Source: DASRTE01 sp035316885 (GTDB lineage Bacteria > Actinomycetota > Actinomycetes > Jiangellales > Jiangellaceae). Taken from it: a DNA stretch of 59,272 nt. This document shows, in pieces, positions 7,770 through 16,314 of the stretch. Within the stretch, counting starts at the first letter, position 1. The number at the start of each line of letters is the position of its first letter. Where the stretch lies: positions 1 to 59,272 of the forward strand of contig DATHII010000237.1 of the NCBI GenBank assembly GCA_035316885.1, given 5' to 3'. The translations under genes were made by a program, and so were the position numbers. Under the pieces are notes generated by a model that was given only the letters and a program-made list of their open reading frames with translations, did not search any database and was not told where the DNA came from.

Positions 7770-8663
7770 TCAGGCGTCCTGGGCGTCGAGTTCCTTGAGC
7801 ATCCGGCCGAGGATGTCGGACGTGCGGGAAGGGCGGTCGGCCTCGACGCACAGGCGCTCCATGGCCGTGGCGTACAGGTCGACGTCCTCGCGCTTGTCCA
7901 GGTAGAGGGCGCTGGTCAGTTGTTCGACGTACACGACGTCGGGCAGGTCCTGGTCAGGGAAGCGGAGGATGCTGAAGGATCCGCCCGCTGCGGCGTGTCC
8001 TCCTGCCCGGAACGGGATCACCTGGAGCCTCACGTTCGGCTGCTTGGTGGCGTCGATCAGGGCGCTGATCTGGGCCCGCATGATCTCGGGCCCGCCGACC
8101 GGTCGCCGGAGTGCTCCTTCGTCGACCACGACCCATACCTGGGGAGGGTCCGGCCGGGTGAGCAACTGCTGGCGGTTCTTGCGCAGCTTGACCCGGCGCT
8201 CGACCTCCTCATTCGACGCGGCCCCGTGGCCGAGCAGGATGACGGCGCGTGCGTAGTCGGCGGTCTGGAACAGGCCGGGCACGAACTGGACCTCGTAGGT
8301 ACGGATCAGCGCAGCCGCCGCCTCGAGCCCCAGGTAGGACTGGAACCAGCTCGGCAGGATGTCGCCCTCGCGGTGCCACCACCCTGGAGTGTTGGCGTTC
8401 TTGGCCAGTTCCAGCAGCGCGTTGCGTTCCTCGTCGTCGGTCAGGCCGTAGAGGGAGAGCAGGTCGGCGACGTCACGTTCCTTGAAGCTGACCCGACCGA
8501 GCTCCATCCGGCTGATCTTGGACTCGGAGGCGCGGATCTCCCAGCCGGCGGTCTCGCGGCTGACCCCCTGCGCCTCCCGGAGGCGGCGCAGGTGTGCACC
8601 CAGCAGCATCCGCAGAACGGTCGGCCCGCCGGTCGACCCGCTCTCCGGTTGTGCCATCGTCAC
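7770..8663 (-). CDS. XRE-family helix-turn-helix regulator with DUF5753 (Scr1/WhiJ type)
   Basis: The 297-residue protein has an N-terminal XRE helix-turn-helix (LGAHLRRLREAQGVSRETAG then ASESKISRMELGR, about residues 20-75) and a long C-terminal DUF5753 region with the typical WWHREGDILPSWFQSYLGLE and FVPGLFQTADYARA. Proteins of this type regulate development and antibiotic production in streptomycetes and act together with a small DUF397 partner encoded next door, as at 8805-9044. The GTG start has GGGGGT six bases upstream; the ATG two codons later is possible. A terminator separates the two genes, so the DUF397 gene and the regulator are separate or only partly linked transcripts. Confidence 0.88.
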   Translation of the reverse strand: MTMAQPESGSTGGPTVLRMLLGAHLRRLREAQGVSRETAGWEIRASESKISRMELGRVSFKERDVADLLSLYGLTDDEERNALLELAKNANTPGWWHREGDILPSWFQSYLGLEAAAALIRTYEVQFVPGLFQTADYARAVILLGHGAASNEEVERRVKLRKNRQQLLTRPDPPQVWVVVDEGALRRPVGGPEIMRAQISALIDATKQPNVRLQVIPFRAGGHAAAGGSFSILRFPDQDLPDVVYVEQLTSALYLDKREDVDLYATAMERLCVEADRPSRTSDILGRMLKELDAQDA

Positions 8664-8765
8664 GTGCTGACCCCCAGGTGCCAACTCGGCCCGGTGCGGG
8701 CCACTGCGGTCCTTAGACCAGCATGCTATGACCGGGAGTCACGAAAAAGGAACCGATACCGTGCC

Positions 8766-8802
8766 TTCGGGTGTCGCGGGCCGCAGCCCGGCGACACCCG
8801 AA
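8766..8802 (-). terminator. Intrinsic terminator of the DUF397 gene
   Basis: A perfect 12-bp stem TTCGGGTGTCGC/GCGACACCCGAA (8766-8777 and 8791-8802) encloses a 13-base loop that can itself pair (GGGC/GCCC). It starts two bases after the DUF397 stop in the direction of transcription. A run of five T on the minus strand follows about 15 bases later (8741-8750), so the tract is offset from the stem, as is common in high-GC actinobacteria. Confidence 0.75.
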
Positions 8803-8804
8803 CG

Positions 8805-9044
8805 CTACGGGATGAGGTTGTCGAACTCGCCGTCCTTCGCACCGCGGATGAAGGCGATCATCTCGTCGGCGGTGTAGACCAGCGCCGGCCCGTGGGGGTC
8901 GCGCGAGTTCCTGACCGCGACGCCTGCGCCGCGCGGCAGCCGCGCCATCTCGACGCAGTTGCCGCTCGGGTTGCTGAGGCGACTCTTCTGCCAGGTGACC
9001 GTGGTCAGCTGGTCGGCGGGGATGCCGTTGTACGGCTGGCTCAT
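8805..9044 (-). CDS. DUF397 domain-containing protein
   Basis: The 79-residue product carries the DUF397 core: TWQKSRLSNPSGNCVEMARL, then GVAVRNSRDPHGPALVY and a FIRGAKDGEFD end. DUF397 proteins are small partners of XRE-DUF5753 regulators in actinomycetes and are thought to modulate or be regulated by them; some pairs behave like toxin-antitoxin modules. The ATG at 9044 has GAAGAGAG in front of it; an upstream extension is not conserved-looking. Its promoter region contains a striking cluster of TGCA-cored sites (9079-9192). Confidence 0.88.
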   Translation of the reverse strand: MSQPYNGIPADQLTTVTWQKSRLSNPSGNCVEMARLPRGAGVAVRNSRDPHGPALVYTADEMIAFIRGAKDGEFDNLIP

Positions 9045-9388
9045 CGGACTCTCTTCACAGGGGGGCGGACATGACGGATGCACGCGAGGACGGCCGCGAA
9101 TCGGCTATCGCCCGCTGCACGGACGACGTGCATGTGCACTGACTCTTGCGTTTGCACGCCATAGGGAGCACGATAGCGCACGTGCACCTGCAAGTGGAGA
9201 AATAAATAACGGGATCCTTCGGCTCCTCGATGGCATGCCGAGAACGCTCCAGGCCATCGAGTGAACGGGTGGACGTACCGCGGCGCGGCTGTGTTGGTGC
9301 AGATCCCCTGCTCGCGTCGCGGTGCGGACGCCTGAACCGACCGCCCGCCGCCGTGTTCTTCCGGCGAGAACTCCCAGATCGAGAACTC
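9045..9388. promoter_or_regulatory. Gene-free region upstream of DUF397 with TGCA-cored site cluster
   Basis: No gene is seen in these 344 bases. Seven TGCA tetramers fall between 9079 and 9192 (at 9079, 9116, 9129, 9135, 9153, 9183 and 9189), several inside GTGCAC or TTGCA contexts. In sequence this GC-rich well under one would be expected. The run ends in an AT-rich patch (AAATAAATAAC, 9200-9210). The arrangement in front of DUF397 suggests operator sites, possibly for the neighbouring XRE regulator. Near the menA end there is a small tandem duplication of GAGAACTCYCAGAT (about 9363-9392). The rest shows nothing. Confidence 0.5.
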
Positions 9389-10270
9389 TCAGATTCCGCT
9401 GATGGCCAACCCGAGCGCGAGCAGTGCCGCGAAGACCAACTCCGTCACGGCCGTGTCGCGGAGCACGGGGACGAGATCGGCGCCACGCGCCCTGCGTGCC
9501 ACGGGCGCTGCGGCGCGGACGGCCAGCGGCGCTGAGAGCAGGGCCAGACCCGCCCACGCCCGGCCGGCCACGGCGATAGCGATCGCCAACGCGTAAGCGG
9601 TCGTCACGAGCACCAGGTAGAGGATCCGGGTGCGCCGCGAGCCGAGGTAAACGGCGGCCGTCCGCTTGCCGCTTCGCGCGTCACCGCGCATGTCGCGAAG
9701 GTTGTTGGCCACCAGGATCGCGCAGGCGAAGCACCCGACTGCAACCCCGGAGACCACCGACGCCGCCGTCACCCGCCCGACCTGGACGTAGGTTGTCCCG
9801 ACGACTGCCACCAGGCCGAAGAAGACGAACACCGACAGCTCGCCGAGCCCTCGGTATCCGTACGGGCGGGAGCCTCCGGTGTAGAACCAGGCGGCAGCGA
9901 CCGCCAGCGCGCCGACCCCGAGCAGCCACCATTCGCGGGTGATCAGCACGAGGGCCAGCCCGGCCAGGGCGGCGATCGCGAAGCATGCCCACGCCGCGGC
10001 CCGAACGGCTCCCGGCGAGGCGGCGCCCGAGCCGACCAGGCGGAGCGGTCCGACCCGGTCGTCGTCGGTGCCCCGCAAACCGTCGGAGAAGTCGTTGGCG
10101 TAGTTGACGCCGACCTGCATGGCGACGGCGACGACCAGAGCGAGGAGCGCACGGGGAAGGACTGCCGAACTCACCGCCGCCGCGGCACCGGTTCCAGCGA
10201 GGACAGGTGCGACTGCCGCGGGCAACGTCCGTGGGCGCGCACCCGCCGTCCAGAGGCCGGCGGTGGCCAT
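9389..10270 (-). CDS. menA: 1,4-dihydroxy-2-naphthoate polyprenyltransferase
   Basis: MenA is the integral membrane UbiA-family prenyltransferase that joins the isoprenoid diphosphate to dihydroxynaphthoate, giving demethylmenaquinone. The 293-residue protein has about eight to nine hydrophobic helices. The two Asp-rich motifs that bind Mg-diphosphate are visible: NYANDFSDG near residue 57 and NNLRDMRGD near residue 189. The ATG overlaps the menE stop (ATGA), so MenA is translated in a coupled way after MenE. The side chain substrate probably comes from the polyprenyl diphosphate synthase at 35954-36949. Confidence 0.95.
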   Translation of the reverse strand: MATAGLWTAGARPRTLPAAVAPVLAGTGAAAAVSSAVLPRALLALVVAVAMQVGVNYANDFSDGLRGTDDDRVGPLRLVGSGAASPGAVRAAAWACFAIAALAGLALVLITREWWLLGVGALAVAAAWFYTGGSRPYGYRGLGELSVFVFFGLVAVVGTTYVQVGRVTAASVVSGVAVGCFACAILVANNLRDMRGDARSGKRTAAVYLGSRRTRILYLVLVTTAYALAIAIAVAGRAWAGLALLSAPLAVRAAAPVARRARGADLVPVLRDTAVTELVFAALLALGLAISGI

Positions 10271-11487
10271 CAGGCGGGCGACGTCTTCAGCAGATGCGCC
10301 GCCAGCCCTCGGCGGTCGAGCTTGCCGCCGGGCAGCAAGGGCAGCTCATCGACGACCACGAGCTCCTTCGGAGCATGTGCCGCGGGCGCCCTGCGGGTGA
10401 CGTGGGCGCGCACGGACTCGAGCGTCGGCGGATGGTCGGGATCGCGGGGGACGAGGACAGCGACCACCCGCTGCCCCCAGTCGTCGTCGGGCAGGGCGAC
10501 AGCTACCACAGCAGCTACACCCGGGTGCACGCCGACGACCGCGTCGACCGCGGCGAGGGGCACGTTGACACCGCCGGAGACGGCGACGTCGTCGACTCGC
10601 CCGCAGACCTCGAGCCGGCCGTCGGGATGGACCCGGCCGACGTCGGCCGTGGTGAACCAACCGTCCGCGAAGGCCTCCGCGGTCAGGTCGGGACGCAGCC
10701 GGTAGCCCCGGGCGAGCGTGGGGCCGGCCACCCGGACGCGCCCGTCGTCGGTCGTCGCGAGCCGGATCCCGTCGAGCGGGAAGCCGTCGTAGACGCAACC
10801 GCCGCAGGTCTCTGTCATGCCGTACGTCGTGACCACGCGGACTCCGGCCTCGCGCGCTCGGTCGAGCAGGCCGGGCGCCGCTGCGGAACCCCCGACCAGC
10901 ACGGCGTCGTACGCGGTCAGCGCGTCGACCGTTGCGCCGCCTGCATCGAGGATCATCCCGAGCTGATGGGGCACGAGTGCCGTGTAGCGCCGGCTGGCGG
11001 TGCCGCCGAGAACGTGGACGCTCGCGGCCGCGAAGGACTCGGGGTCGAATCCGTCGGTGAGGTCGACGGCGACCGGCTGGGTACCGGCGGCGACCGAGCG
11101 GACGAGGATCATCAACCCGGCCACGTGCGTGGCCGGGAGCGCGAGCAGCCAGCGCCCGGGCCCGCCCAGCCGCGCGTGAGCGGCATCGGCGGCGGCCTTC
11201 AACGCGGCGGCGCCGAGCAGGACGCCCTTGGGCTCGCCGCTCGATCCCGAGGTCGGGACGACCAGCGCCACCGGGTCGCCCTCGACGTCCTCGAGGGGAG
11301 TGCCCGGCCGCAACGTTTGCAGCATCGCGTCGCGGACCGCAGTGGGCCGCTCGGGTACCGGCAGCAGCGCCGGTCCGCCCTCGAGGGCGGCGGCGACCGC
11401 GGGGAAGATCCGGCGGAGCACAGCCGGCCCGAGAGGGACCCGAAGGGCTTCGAGCGGCCGGGTGACCGGGGAAGTCGAGGACTGCAT
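10270..11487 (-). CDS. menE: o-Succinylbenzoate--CoA ligase
   Basis: MenE activates o-succinylbenzoate to its CoA thioester for MenB. The 405-residue protein is an ANL-superfamily adenylate-forming enzyme: VPTSGSSGEPKGVLL is the P-loop-like A3 motif, TTYGMTETCGG the A5 motif, FTTADVGRVHPDGRLEVCGR the A7-A8 region, and PGGKLDRR near the end carries the catalytic A10 lysine. It is shorter than typical 450-500-residue ligases, as is usual for actinobacterial MenE. The ATG at 11487 was chosen because upstream residues are not ligase-like; no strong Shine-Dalgarno is visible. The stop overlaps the menA start. Confidence 0.93.
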   Translation of the reverse strand: MQSSTSPVTRPLEALRVPLGPAVLRRIFPAVAAALEGGPALLPVPERPTAVRDAMLQTLRPGTPLEDVEGDPVALVVPTSGSSGEPKGVLLGAAALKAAADAAHARLGGPGRWLLALPATHVAGLMILVRSVAAGTQPVAVDLTDGFDPESFAAASVHVLGGTASRRYTALVPHQLGMILDAGGATVDALTAYDAVLVGGSAAAPGLLDRAREAGVRVVTTYGMTETCGGCVYDGFPLDGIRLATTDDGRVRVAGPTLARGYRLRPDLTAEAFADGWFTTADVGRVHPDGRLEVCGRVDDVAVSGGVNVPLAAVDAVVGVHPGVAAVVAVALPDDDWGQRVVAVLVPRDPDHPPTLESVRAHVTRRAPAAHAPKELVVVDELPLLPGGKLDRRGLAAHLLKTSPA

Positions 11488-11561
11488 TCCGCGGTTCAGG
11501 GTACGGACCCGGTGGCCATCCGTCACGCCCGTCGTTCCGCCGGAGAATCCTCGGCGACTGG

Positions 11562-11632
11562 ACGTGGCACGCTGAACGGTCGCTCCGGCGCCCGAGTTGT
11601 GGCAGTTTGTGGAACCGCGAAGCGTGCCACGT
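11562..11632. repeat. Perfect 12-bp inverted repeat between menB and menE
   Basis: ACGTGGCACGCT (11562-11573) and AGCGTGCCACGT (11621-11632) are perfect inverted copies separated by 47 bases, which include the partly similar TTGTGGCAGTTTGTGG. The element lies in the 187-bp gap between the menB stop and the menE start. It may be the ends of a miniature mobile element, a paired operator, or a long-loop attenuation hairpin in the menB-menE transcript. Confidence 0.6.
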
Positions 11633-11674
11633 GCCGCAGCGCCAGCGCGTGGGTCGCGTGGTCGAACCCGGGGG

Positions 11675-12601
11675 TCAGAAGTACCAGGGAAAGCGCGACC
11701 AGTCGGGTTCGCGCTTCTCGAGGAACGCATCGCGGCCCTCGACGGCCTCATCTGTCATGTACGCGAGGCGGGTCGCCTCGCCGGCGAAGACCTGTTGCCC
11801 GACCAGGCCGTCGTCGACGGCGTTGAGCGCGAACTTCAGCATTCGCTGCGCGGTCGGGCTCTTGGCGTTGACCATGGTTGCCCACTCCAGCGCGACGGTC
11901 TCGAGCGAGCCGTGCGGGACCACGGCGTTGACCATCCCCATTCCGTGCGCCTCGGCGGCCGAGTGCTCCTCTCCGAGGAAGAAGATCTGGCGGGCGAACT
12001 TCTGCCCGACCTGGCGGGCGAGGTAGGCGGACCCGAAGCCGCCGTCGAATGACCCGACGTCTGCGTCGGTCTGCTTGAACCGGGCGTGCTCCGCGCTGGC
12101 GATGGTCAGGTCGCAGACGACGTGCAGGCTGTGTCCGCCTCCCGCGGCCCAGCCCGGGACAACGCAGATGACGACCTTGGGCATGAACCTGATCAGCCGC
12201 TGGACCTCGAGTATGTGAAGGCGTCCCGCCCGCGCGGGGTCGACCGTCTCTCCGTTTACATCGGTCGCCGCGTCCGGCAGTGCGTACCGGTATCCGTCCC
12301 GCCCGCGGACGCGCTGGTCGCCACCGGCGCAGAACGCCCACCCGCCGTCCTTCGGCGACGGACCATTGCCGGTGAGCAGCACGCACCCGACATCGGTGGT
12401 CATCCGGGCATGGTCGAGGGCACGGTACAACTCGTCGACGGTGTGCGGGCGGAACGCATTGCGCACCTCTGGACGGTCGAAGGCGATCCGCACGGTGCCG
12501 CGGTCTACGCCGTCGACGACATGCCGGTGATAGGTGATGTCGGTGAAGTCGAACCCGTCGACGGTGCGCCACAACGAGGGGTCGAACGGTCGGGACGTCA
12601 T
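11675..12601 (-). CDS. menB: 1,4-dihydroxy-2-naphthoyl-CoA synthase
   Basis: MenB is a crotonase-superfamily enzyme that cyclises o-succinylbenzoyl-CoA by an intramolecular Claisen condensation. The 308-residue protein shows the oxyanion-hole strands FCAGGDQ and PGWAAGGGHSLHVVCDLTIA and the MenB-specific DADVGSFDGGFGSAYLARQV stretch, with a short WSRFPWYF C-terminus typical of MenB. The ATG at 12601 has AAGGAG six bases upstream. The gene is separated by 187 bp from menE and is probably its upstream partner in one transcript. Confidence 0.95.
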   Translation of the reverse strand: MTSRPFDPSLWRTVDGFDFTDITYHRHVVDGVDRGTVRIAFDRPEVRNAFRPHTVDELYRALDHARMTTDVGCVLLTGNGPSPKDGGWAFCAGGDQRVRGRDGYRYALPDAATDVNGETVDPARAGRLHILEVQRLIRFMPKVVICVVPGWAAGGGHSLHVVCDLTIASAEHARFKQTDADVGSFDGGFGSAYLARQVGQKFARQIFFLGEEHSAAEAHGMGMVNAVVPHGSLETVALEWATMVNAKSPTAQRMLKFALNAVDDGLVGQQVFAGEATRLAYMTDEAVEGRDAFLEKREPDWSRFPWYF

Positions 12602-12742
12602 GGGGCGCTCCTTCGCGCAAGTCACCCGAGGATAAGACTCCTCCACAGTCGGGTCCCTGATCGCCCACGGGCGGGCAAGATCGGACTAGCCTCGGAGAGT
12701 CAAGGTCGCCGACGGTCGACTCGCGCTCGGGGGAGCTCCTCG

Positions 12743-13282
12743 ATGACCCGTCGTTCGCTCCCGTTCGTCATCGCGTGTGGCGTTCTCGCCCTCGTGGCGT
12801 CGTGCGGTGCCGATGAACGGGCCACCCCGGTCGACGGCTGGACAACCGTCACCGACGGGCCGAGTGGTGCCCGGATAGACCTGCCCGAGGCGGCTGAGTC
12901 GACCTCCGACACTGCGAGGGCGGCCAACGGGCCGGCTGTCACGCTGCGCAACTACACCGCCTCGGCGGCCGGCGGTGCCGTCGAGGTCGGCTTCAACGTG
13001 CTCGACACCGGTGGTGGCCGCTACGACTTCGACGCCGGCGTCGACCAGGTCGCGACCAGCCTCGACGGGCGGGTCGTGTCGTCCCGGCTCACTGCGGTCA
13101 ACGGGCACGCCGCGGTCGACGTCGAGGTCTCCTTCGGCGGCGGGCGGGTGGTTCTGTTCCGACTGGTCGACGTCGACGACCATGTCCTGCAGCCCCTCGT
13201 CGTCGGTCCGGCCGATCGACGCGACCTCGTCGAGGAGACCTTCGAGCACCTGACCAGCTCCCTCGACGTCGAAACGTCATGA
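12743..13282 (+). CDS. Putative lipoprotein of unknown function
   Basis: The 179-residue product has a lipoprotein signal peptide: MTRR positive start, a hydrophobic core, and the lipobox LVASC, so Cys at about residue 20 would be lipid-modified and the protein anchored outside. The mature part is rich in Asp, Val and Gly and looks like a small beta domain, with no motif I recognise. A TAGCCT -10-like box lies at 12687-12692 and GGGGGAG precedes the ATG. The stop overlaps the menC start (ATGA), so it is co-translated with menC, although no role in menaquinone synthesis is evident. Confidence 0.8.
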   Translation: MTRRSLPFVIACGVLALVASCGADERATPVDGWTTVTDGPSGARIDLPEAAESTSDTARAANGPAVTLRNYTASAAGGAVEVGFNVLDTGGGRYDFDAGVDQVATSLDGRVVSSRLTAVNGHAAVDVEVSFGGGRVVLFRLVDVDDHVLQPLVVGPADRRDLVEETFEHLTSSLDVETS

Positions 13283-14262
13283 CCGCGCGCGGGCCCGGCC
13301 GCCCGGTGGTTCCCGACGACCTCCACGTTTATGCCGTGCCCCTGCGTACCCGGTTCCGCGGCATCGACGTACGGGAAGGGGTGCTCGTCCGCGGCGCAGC
13401 CGGCTGGGGTGAGTTCTCACCGTTCCGTGACTACGAGGACACCGAGGCCGCTGCCTGGTGGTCTGCCGCAAGCGAGGCCGCGGACCAGGGTTGGCCAGCT
13501 GCCGTGCGAGAGCGGATACCGGTGAACGCGACCGTTCCCGCTGTCGAGCCGGACGACGTGGCCACCGTCCTGGCCGGCTTCCCCGGCTGCCGCACTGCCA
13601 AGGTCAAGGTGGCCGTTGCCGCGCAGAGTCCAGGCGACGACGAGTCCAGGCTGGCGGCCGTCCGTGACGCGCTCGGACCCGGCGGCCGCATCCGTGTCGA
13701 CGCCAACGGCGCATGGGACGTCGACACCGCGGCGCGGCTGCTTCCGCGCTATGACCGCGCGGCCGGAGGGCTCGAGTACGCCGAGCAACCCTGCGCCGGC
13801 GTCGACGACCTTGCGACGCTCCGACGCCGCGTGGACGTGCCGATCGCCGCCGATGAGTCGATCCGGCGCGCCGCCGATCCGCTGGAGGTGGCCCGCCTGG
13901 AAGCCGCCGACGTCGCCGTACTCAAGGTGCAGCCTCTGGGCGGGGTGCGCGCGTGTCTGCGGATCGCCGAGCGCATCGGGCTTCCCGTCGTGGTGTCCAG
14001 CGCGCTCGAGACGTCGGTCGGCATCGCCGCCGGGGTCGCGCTCGCGGCGGCGCTACCGGAACTGCCGTACGCGTGCGGACTCGCAACAGTCGGCCTGCTC
14101 GCCCGCGACGTCGTCGGCGATCCGCTCGTCGCGGTCGACGGGTCGCTGGTCGTGCGCCGGCCCGAGCCGACCCCGACGGCCCTGGCGGCCGCGCGTGCGG
14201 ACGACGCAACGGCCACGTGGTGGCGCGACCGTGCGGTACGTGTGGCCGGGTTCGTGGCCTGA
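13279..14262 (+). CDS. menC: o-Succinylbenzoate synthase
   Basis: MenC dehydrates SHCHC to o-succinylbenzoate. The 327-residue protein is an enolase-superfamily enzyme: the KVKV catalytic lysine motif near residue 113, RVDANGAW with the first metal Asp near residue 139, YAEQPC with the Glu, IAADES with the third acidic ligand, KVQPLGG with the second catalytic Lys, and SSALETSVG. It starts four bases inside the lipoprotein gene. menD follows after 42 bases. Confidence 0.94.
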   Translation: MTARGPGRPVVPDDLHVYAVPLRTRFRGIDVREGVLVRGAAGWGEFSPFRDYEDTEAAAWWSAASEAADQGWPAAVRERIPVNATVPAVEPDDVATVLAGFPGCRTAKVKVAVAAQSPGDDESRLAAVRDALGPGGRIRVDANGAWDVDTAARLLPRYDRAAGGLEYAEQPCAGVDDLATLRRRVDVPIAADESIRRAADPLEVARLEAADVAVLKVQPLGGVRACLRIAERIGLPVVVSSALETSVGIAAGVALAAALPELPYACGLATVGLLARDVVGDPLVAVDGSLVVRRPEPTPTALAAARADDATATWWRDRAVRVAGFVA

Positions 14263-14304
14263 CCCAGTCGGGCTCTCCCCGTCGGGTCCGGGAGAATCGA
14301 ATCC

Positions 14305-16038
14305 GTGAACCCGTCGACTGCGCTGGCAAGCGTGCTTGTCGACGAGCTCGCCCGCAACGGTGTACGAGACGTAGTGCTCGCCCCCGGTTCGCGTAGCGCT
14401 CCGCTCGCGTTCGCGCTCCATGCGGCCGACGCGGGCGGGCGCCTGCGCCTGCATGTGCGGATCGACGAGAGGTGTGCGGGCTTCACCGCGCTGGGCATGG
14501 CCAGGTCCGACGGGAGACCGGCGGCGGTCGTCACCACGTCGGGCACCGCGGTCGCCAACCTCCACCCGGCGGTGCTCGAGGCGCACCACGCGGGCGTTCC
14601 CATGATCGTGCTCAGCGCCGACCGGCCCGGCGAGCTGCGCGGCGTGGGCGCCAACCAGACCACGGACCAGGTGGGGATCTTCGGTGCCGCGGTCCGGCTC
14701 TTCCACGAGATTGCGGCACCGGACACACGGCCCGGCCAGGTCGCGTACTGGCGCTCGGCGGTTTCACGCGCATGTATCGCTGCTCGGGGTGCCGTCGACG
14801 GTGACCCGGGCCCGGTTCATCTCGACGTCGCATTCCGCGAACCGCTGGTGCCGGACGGCGACGGCTCCTGGGTCGAACCGCTCGACGGTCGTGACGGCGA
14901 CCGGCCGTGGACCGAGGCTGCCCGTTCACTGCAGGTCGGCGCCGAGCCGGGTCACGGACCGCCGGAGCTGGTCGCCGACGTTGGAACGGTCGTGGTCCTC
15001 GGCGATGCGCCGTCGTCGGCAGTGATGGCGACGTGGGAGCTCGCCGACGGTCGTGGCTGGCCGGTCATCGCAGAGCCGTGGGCGCGGCGCCCGCATGCGG
15101 GCGTGCCGTGCGGGCGGCTCCTTGTGGGCAGCAGGAAGTGGTTGCGCACGAACGCTCCCGAGCGTGTTCTCGTCGTGGGTCGGCCGACCCTGTCCCGTCA
15201 GGTGGCTCACTTGATCGGCGGGTCGGTCGCTCCTGTTGATGTCGTGACGTCCGGCCCGCGGTGGCCCGACCATGCCCACGCGGCCCGACGTGTGTTCACG
15301 GACGGCGACCTGCGGCTGGCCACGGGCATCGGACCCGTCGACGTCGGACGGAGGTGGCCATTGCTGGGGGGATGGCTGACCGCCGGTGAACGCGCGCACG
15401 CCGCGGCCGGCCTGATTCTCGACCAGTCTCTCGCCGGTGGTGCCCGCCCGAGCGGGACGGCTGCCGTCCGCGCGGTCCAGCGTGGGCTCCCGGAGGATGC
15501 GGTGCTGTTCCTCGGCTCGTCGTCGGTCGTGCGCGACGTCGACCTGGTGGGGGAACGGCTCCCCACCCACGTCCTCGCCAACCGCGGCGTATCGGGCATC
15601 GACGGCACCGTCTCGGCGGCTGTCGGCGCGGCCCTCGCTCGTGGCCGGGCCGACGACCTGCCGACCTACGCTGTGATGGGCGACCTCACGTTCCTGCACG
15701 ACTCGAACGGGCTGGTCATCGGGTCGGGCGAGCCTCAGCCGGACCTGTGCGTCGTCGTGCTGAACGACGACGGCGGTGGCCTGTTCGCACTGCTCGAACA
15801 AGGAGCGCCGAAGCATTCGGCCGTCTTCGAGCGCGTCTTCGGCACTCCGCACGGCGCCGACCTCGCTGCCCTCTGCGCCGCCACGGGAACGCCGCACGAC
15901 CGCGTCGGACTCGAGGACCTCGACGCCGCACTGGCGCCGCAGAAGGGCCTGCGCGTCGTCGAGATCGCCGTCGACCGCTCCGCCCACCGGGCGCTCCACG
16001 CCCGCATCAGAGAAGCAGTAGACGCCGCCCTCGCCTGA
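14305..16038 (+). CDS. menD: SEPHCHC synthase (2-oxoglutarate decarboxylase step)
   Basis: MenD is the ThDP enzyme that adds the decarboxylated 2-oxoglutarate unit to isochorismate. The 577-residue protein has the N-terminal pyrimidine-binding part with LAPGSRSAPLA and the AVVTTSGTAVANLHPAVLEA segment, and a C-terminal pyrophosphate domain with MGDLTFLHDSNGLV and LNDDGGG. The GTG start gives the conserved length; a GGGAG lies about ten bases upstream. The gene is convergent with menF, with 276 bases between them. Confidence 0.95.
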   Translation: MNPSTALASVLVDELARNGVRDVVLAPGSRSAPLAFALHAADAGGRLRLHVRIDERCAGFTALGMARSDGRPAAVVTTSGTAVANLHPAVLEAHHAGVPMIVLSADRPGELRGVGANQTTDQVGIFGAAVRLFHEIAAPDTRPGQVAYWRSAVSRACIAARGAVDGDPGPVHLDVAFREPLVPDGDGSWVEPLDGRDGDRPWTEAARSLQVGAEPGHGPPELVADVGTVVVLGDAPSSAVMATWELADGRGWPVIAEPWARRPHAGVPCGRLLVGSRKWLRTNAPERVLVVGRPTLSRQVAHLIGGSVAPVDVVTSGPRWPDHAHAARRVFTDGDLRLATGIGPVDVGRRWPLLGGWLTAGERAHAAAGLILDQSLAGGARPSGTAAVRAVQRGLPEDAVLFLGSSSVVRDVDLVGERLPTHVLANRGVSGIDGTVSAAVGAALARGRADDLPTYAVMGDLTFLHDSNGLVIGSGEPQPDLCVVVLNDDGGGLFALLEQGAPKHSAVFERVFGTPHGADLAALCAATGTPHDRVGLEDLDAALAPQKGLRVVEIAVDRSAHRALHARIREAVDAALA

Positions 16039-16081
16039 CAATGGGGGCTGGGTGAATGCTCCTACGGGCGCCGGCCGCCGC

Positions 16082-16102
16082 TTCGCGGATGAATCCGTCG
16101 AA
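16082..16102. terminator. Weak hairpin between convergent menD and menF
   Basis: TTCGCGGAT and ATCCGTCGAA pair around a two-base loop, with one bulge. It lies 44 bases after the menD stop in a 276-base gap that is somewhat less GC-rich than its surroundings and holds no convincing gene. There is no T-run, so a terminator role is only plausible from position. Confidence 0.35.
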
Positions 16103-16314
16103 TGGACTCCGCTCGACGGCCGCGTGCATCGTATTCGTCAGCGAAGCAGTAGGAGTGCCCGCCATTTCGGACGCTCGTTATTGGCCTTCCGTTGACGGGT
16201 GCGCGACTGTGCGTGGCTAGTCCGCGCCTTCGCATCGAATCCAGCCCGGTCGGGCGGAGGTGCCATGCACAGCAGGCCATCCAGCTCTCCGCGGCCGTGC
16301 AGGTGCGGGTGGGC

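Noticed and set aside
12086..12742. Long plus-strand frame upstream of the lipoprotein
   Set aside because: It is antisense to menB and joins the lipoprotein frame only by chance; the lipoprotein has a clear signal peptide start at 12743.
16039..16314. Possible gene in the menD-menF gap
   Set aside because: Open frames there have no start with a ribosome site and no protein-like pattern; only a weak hairpin is seen.
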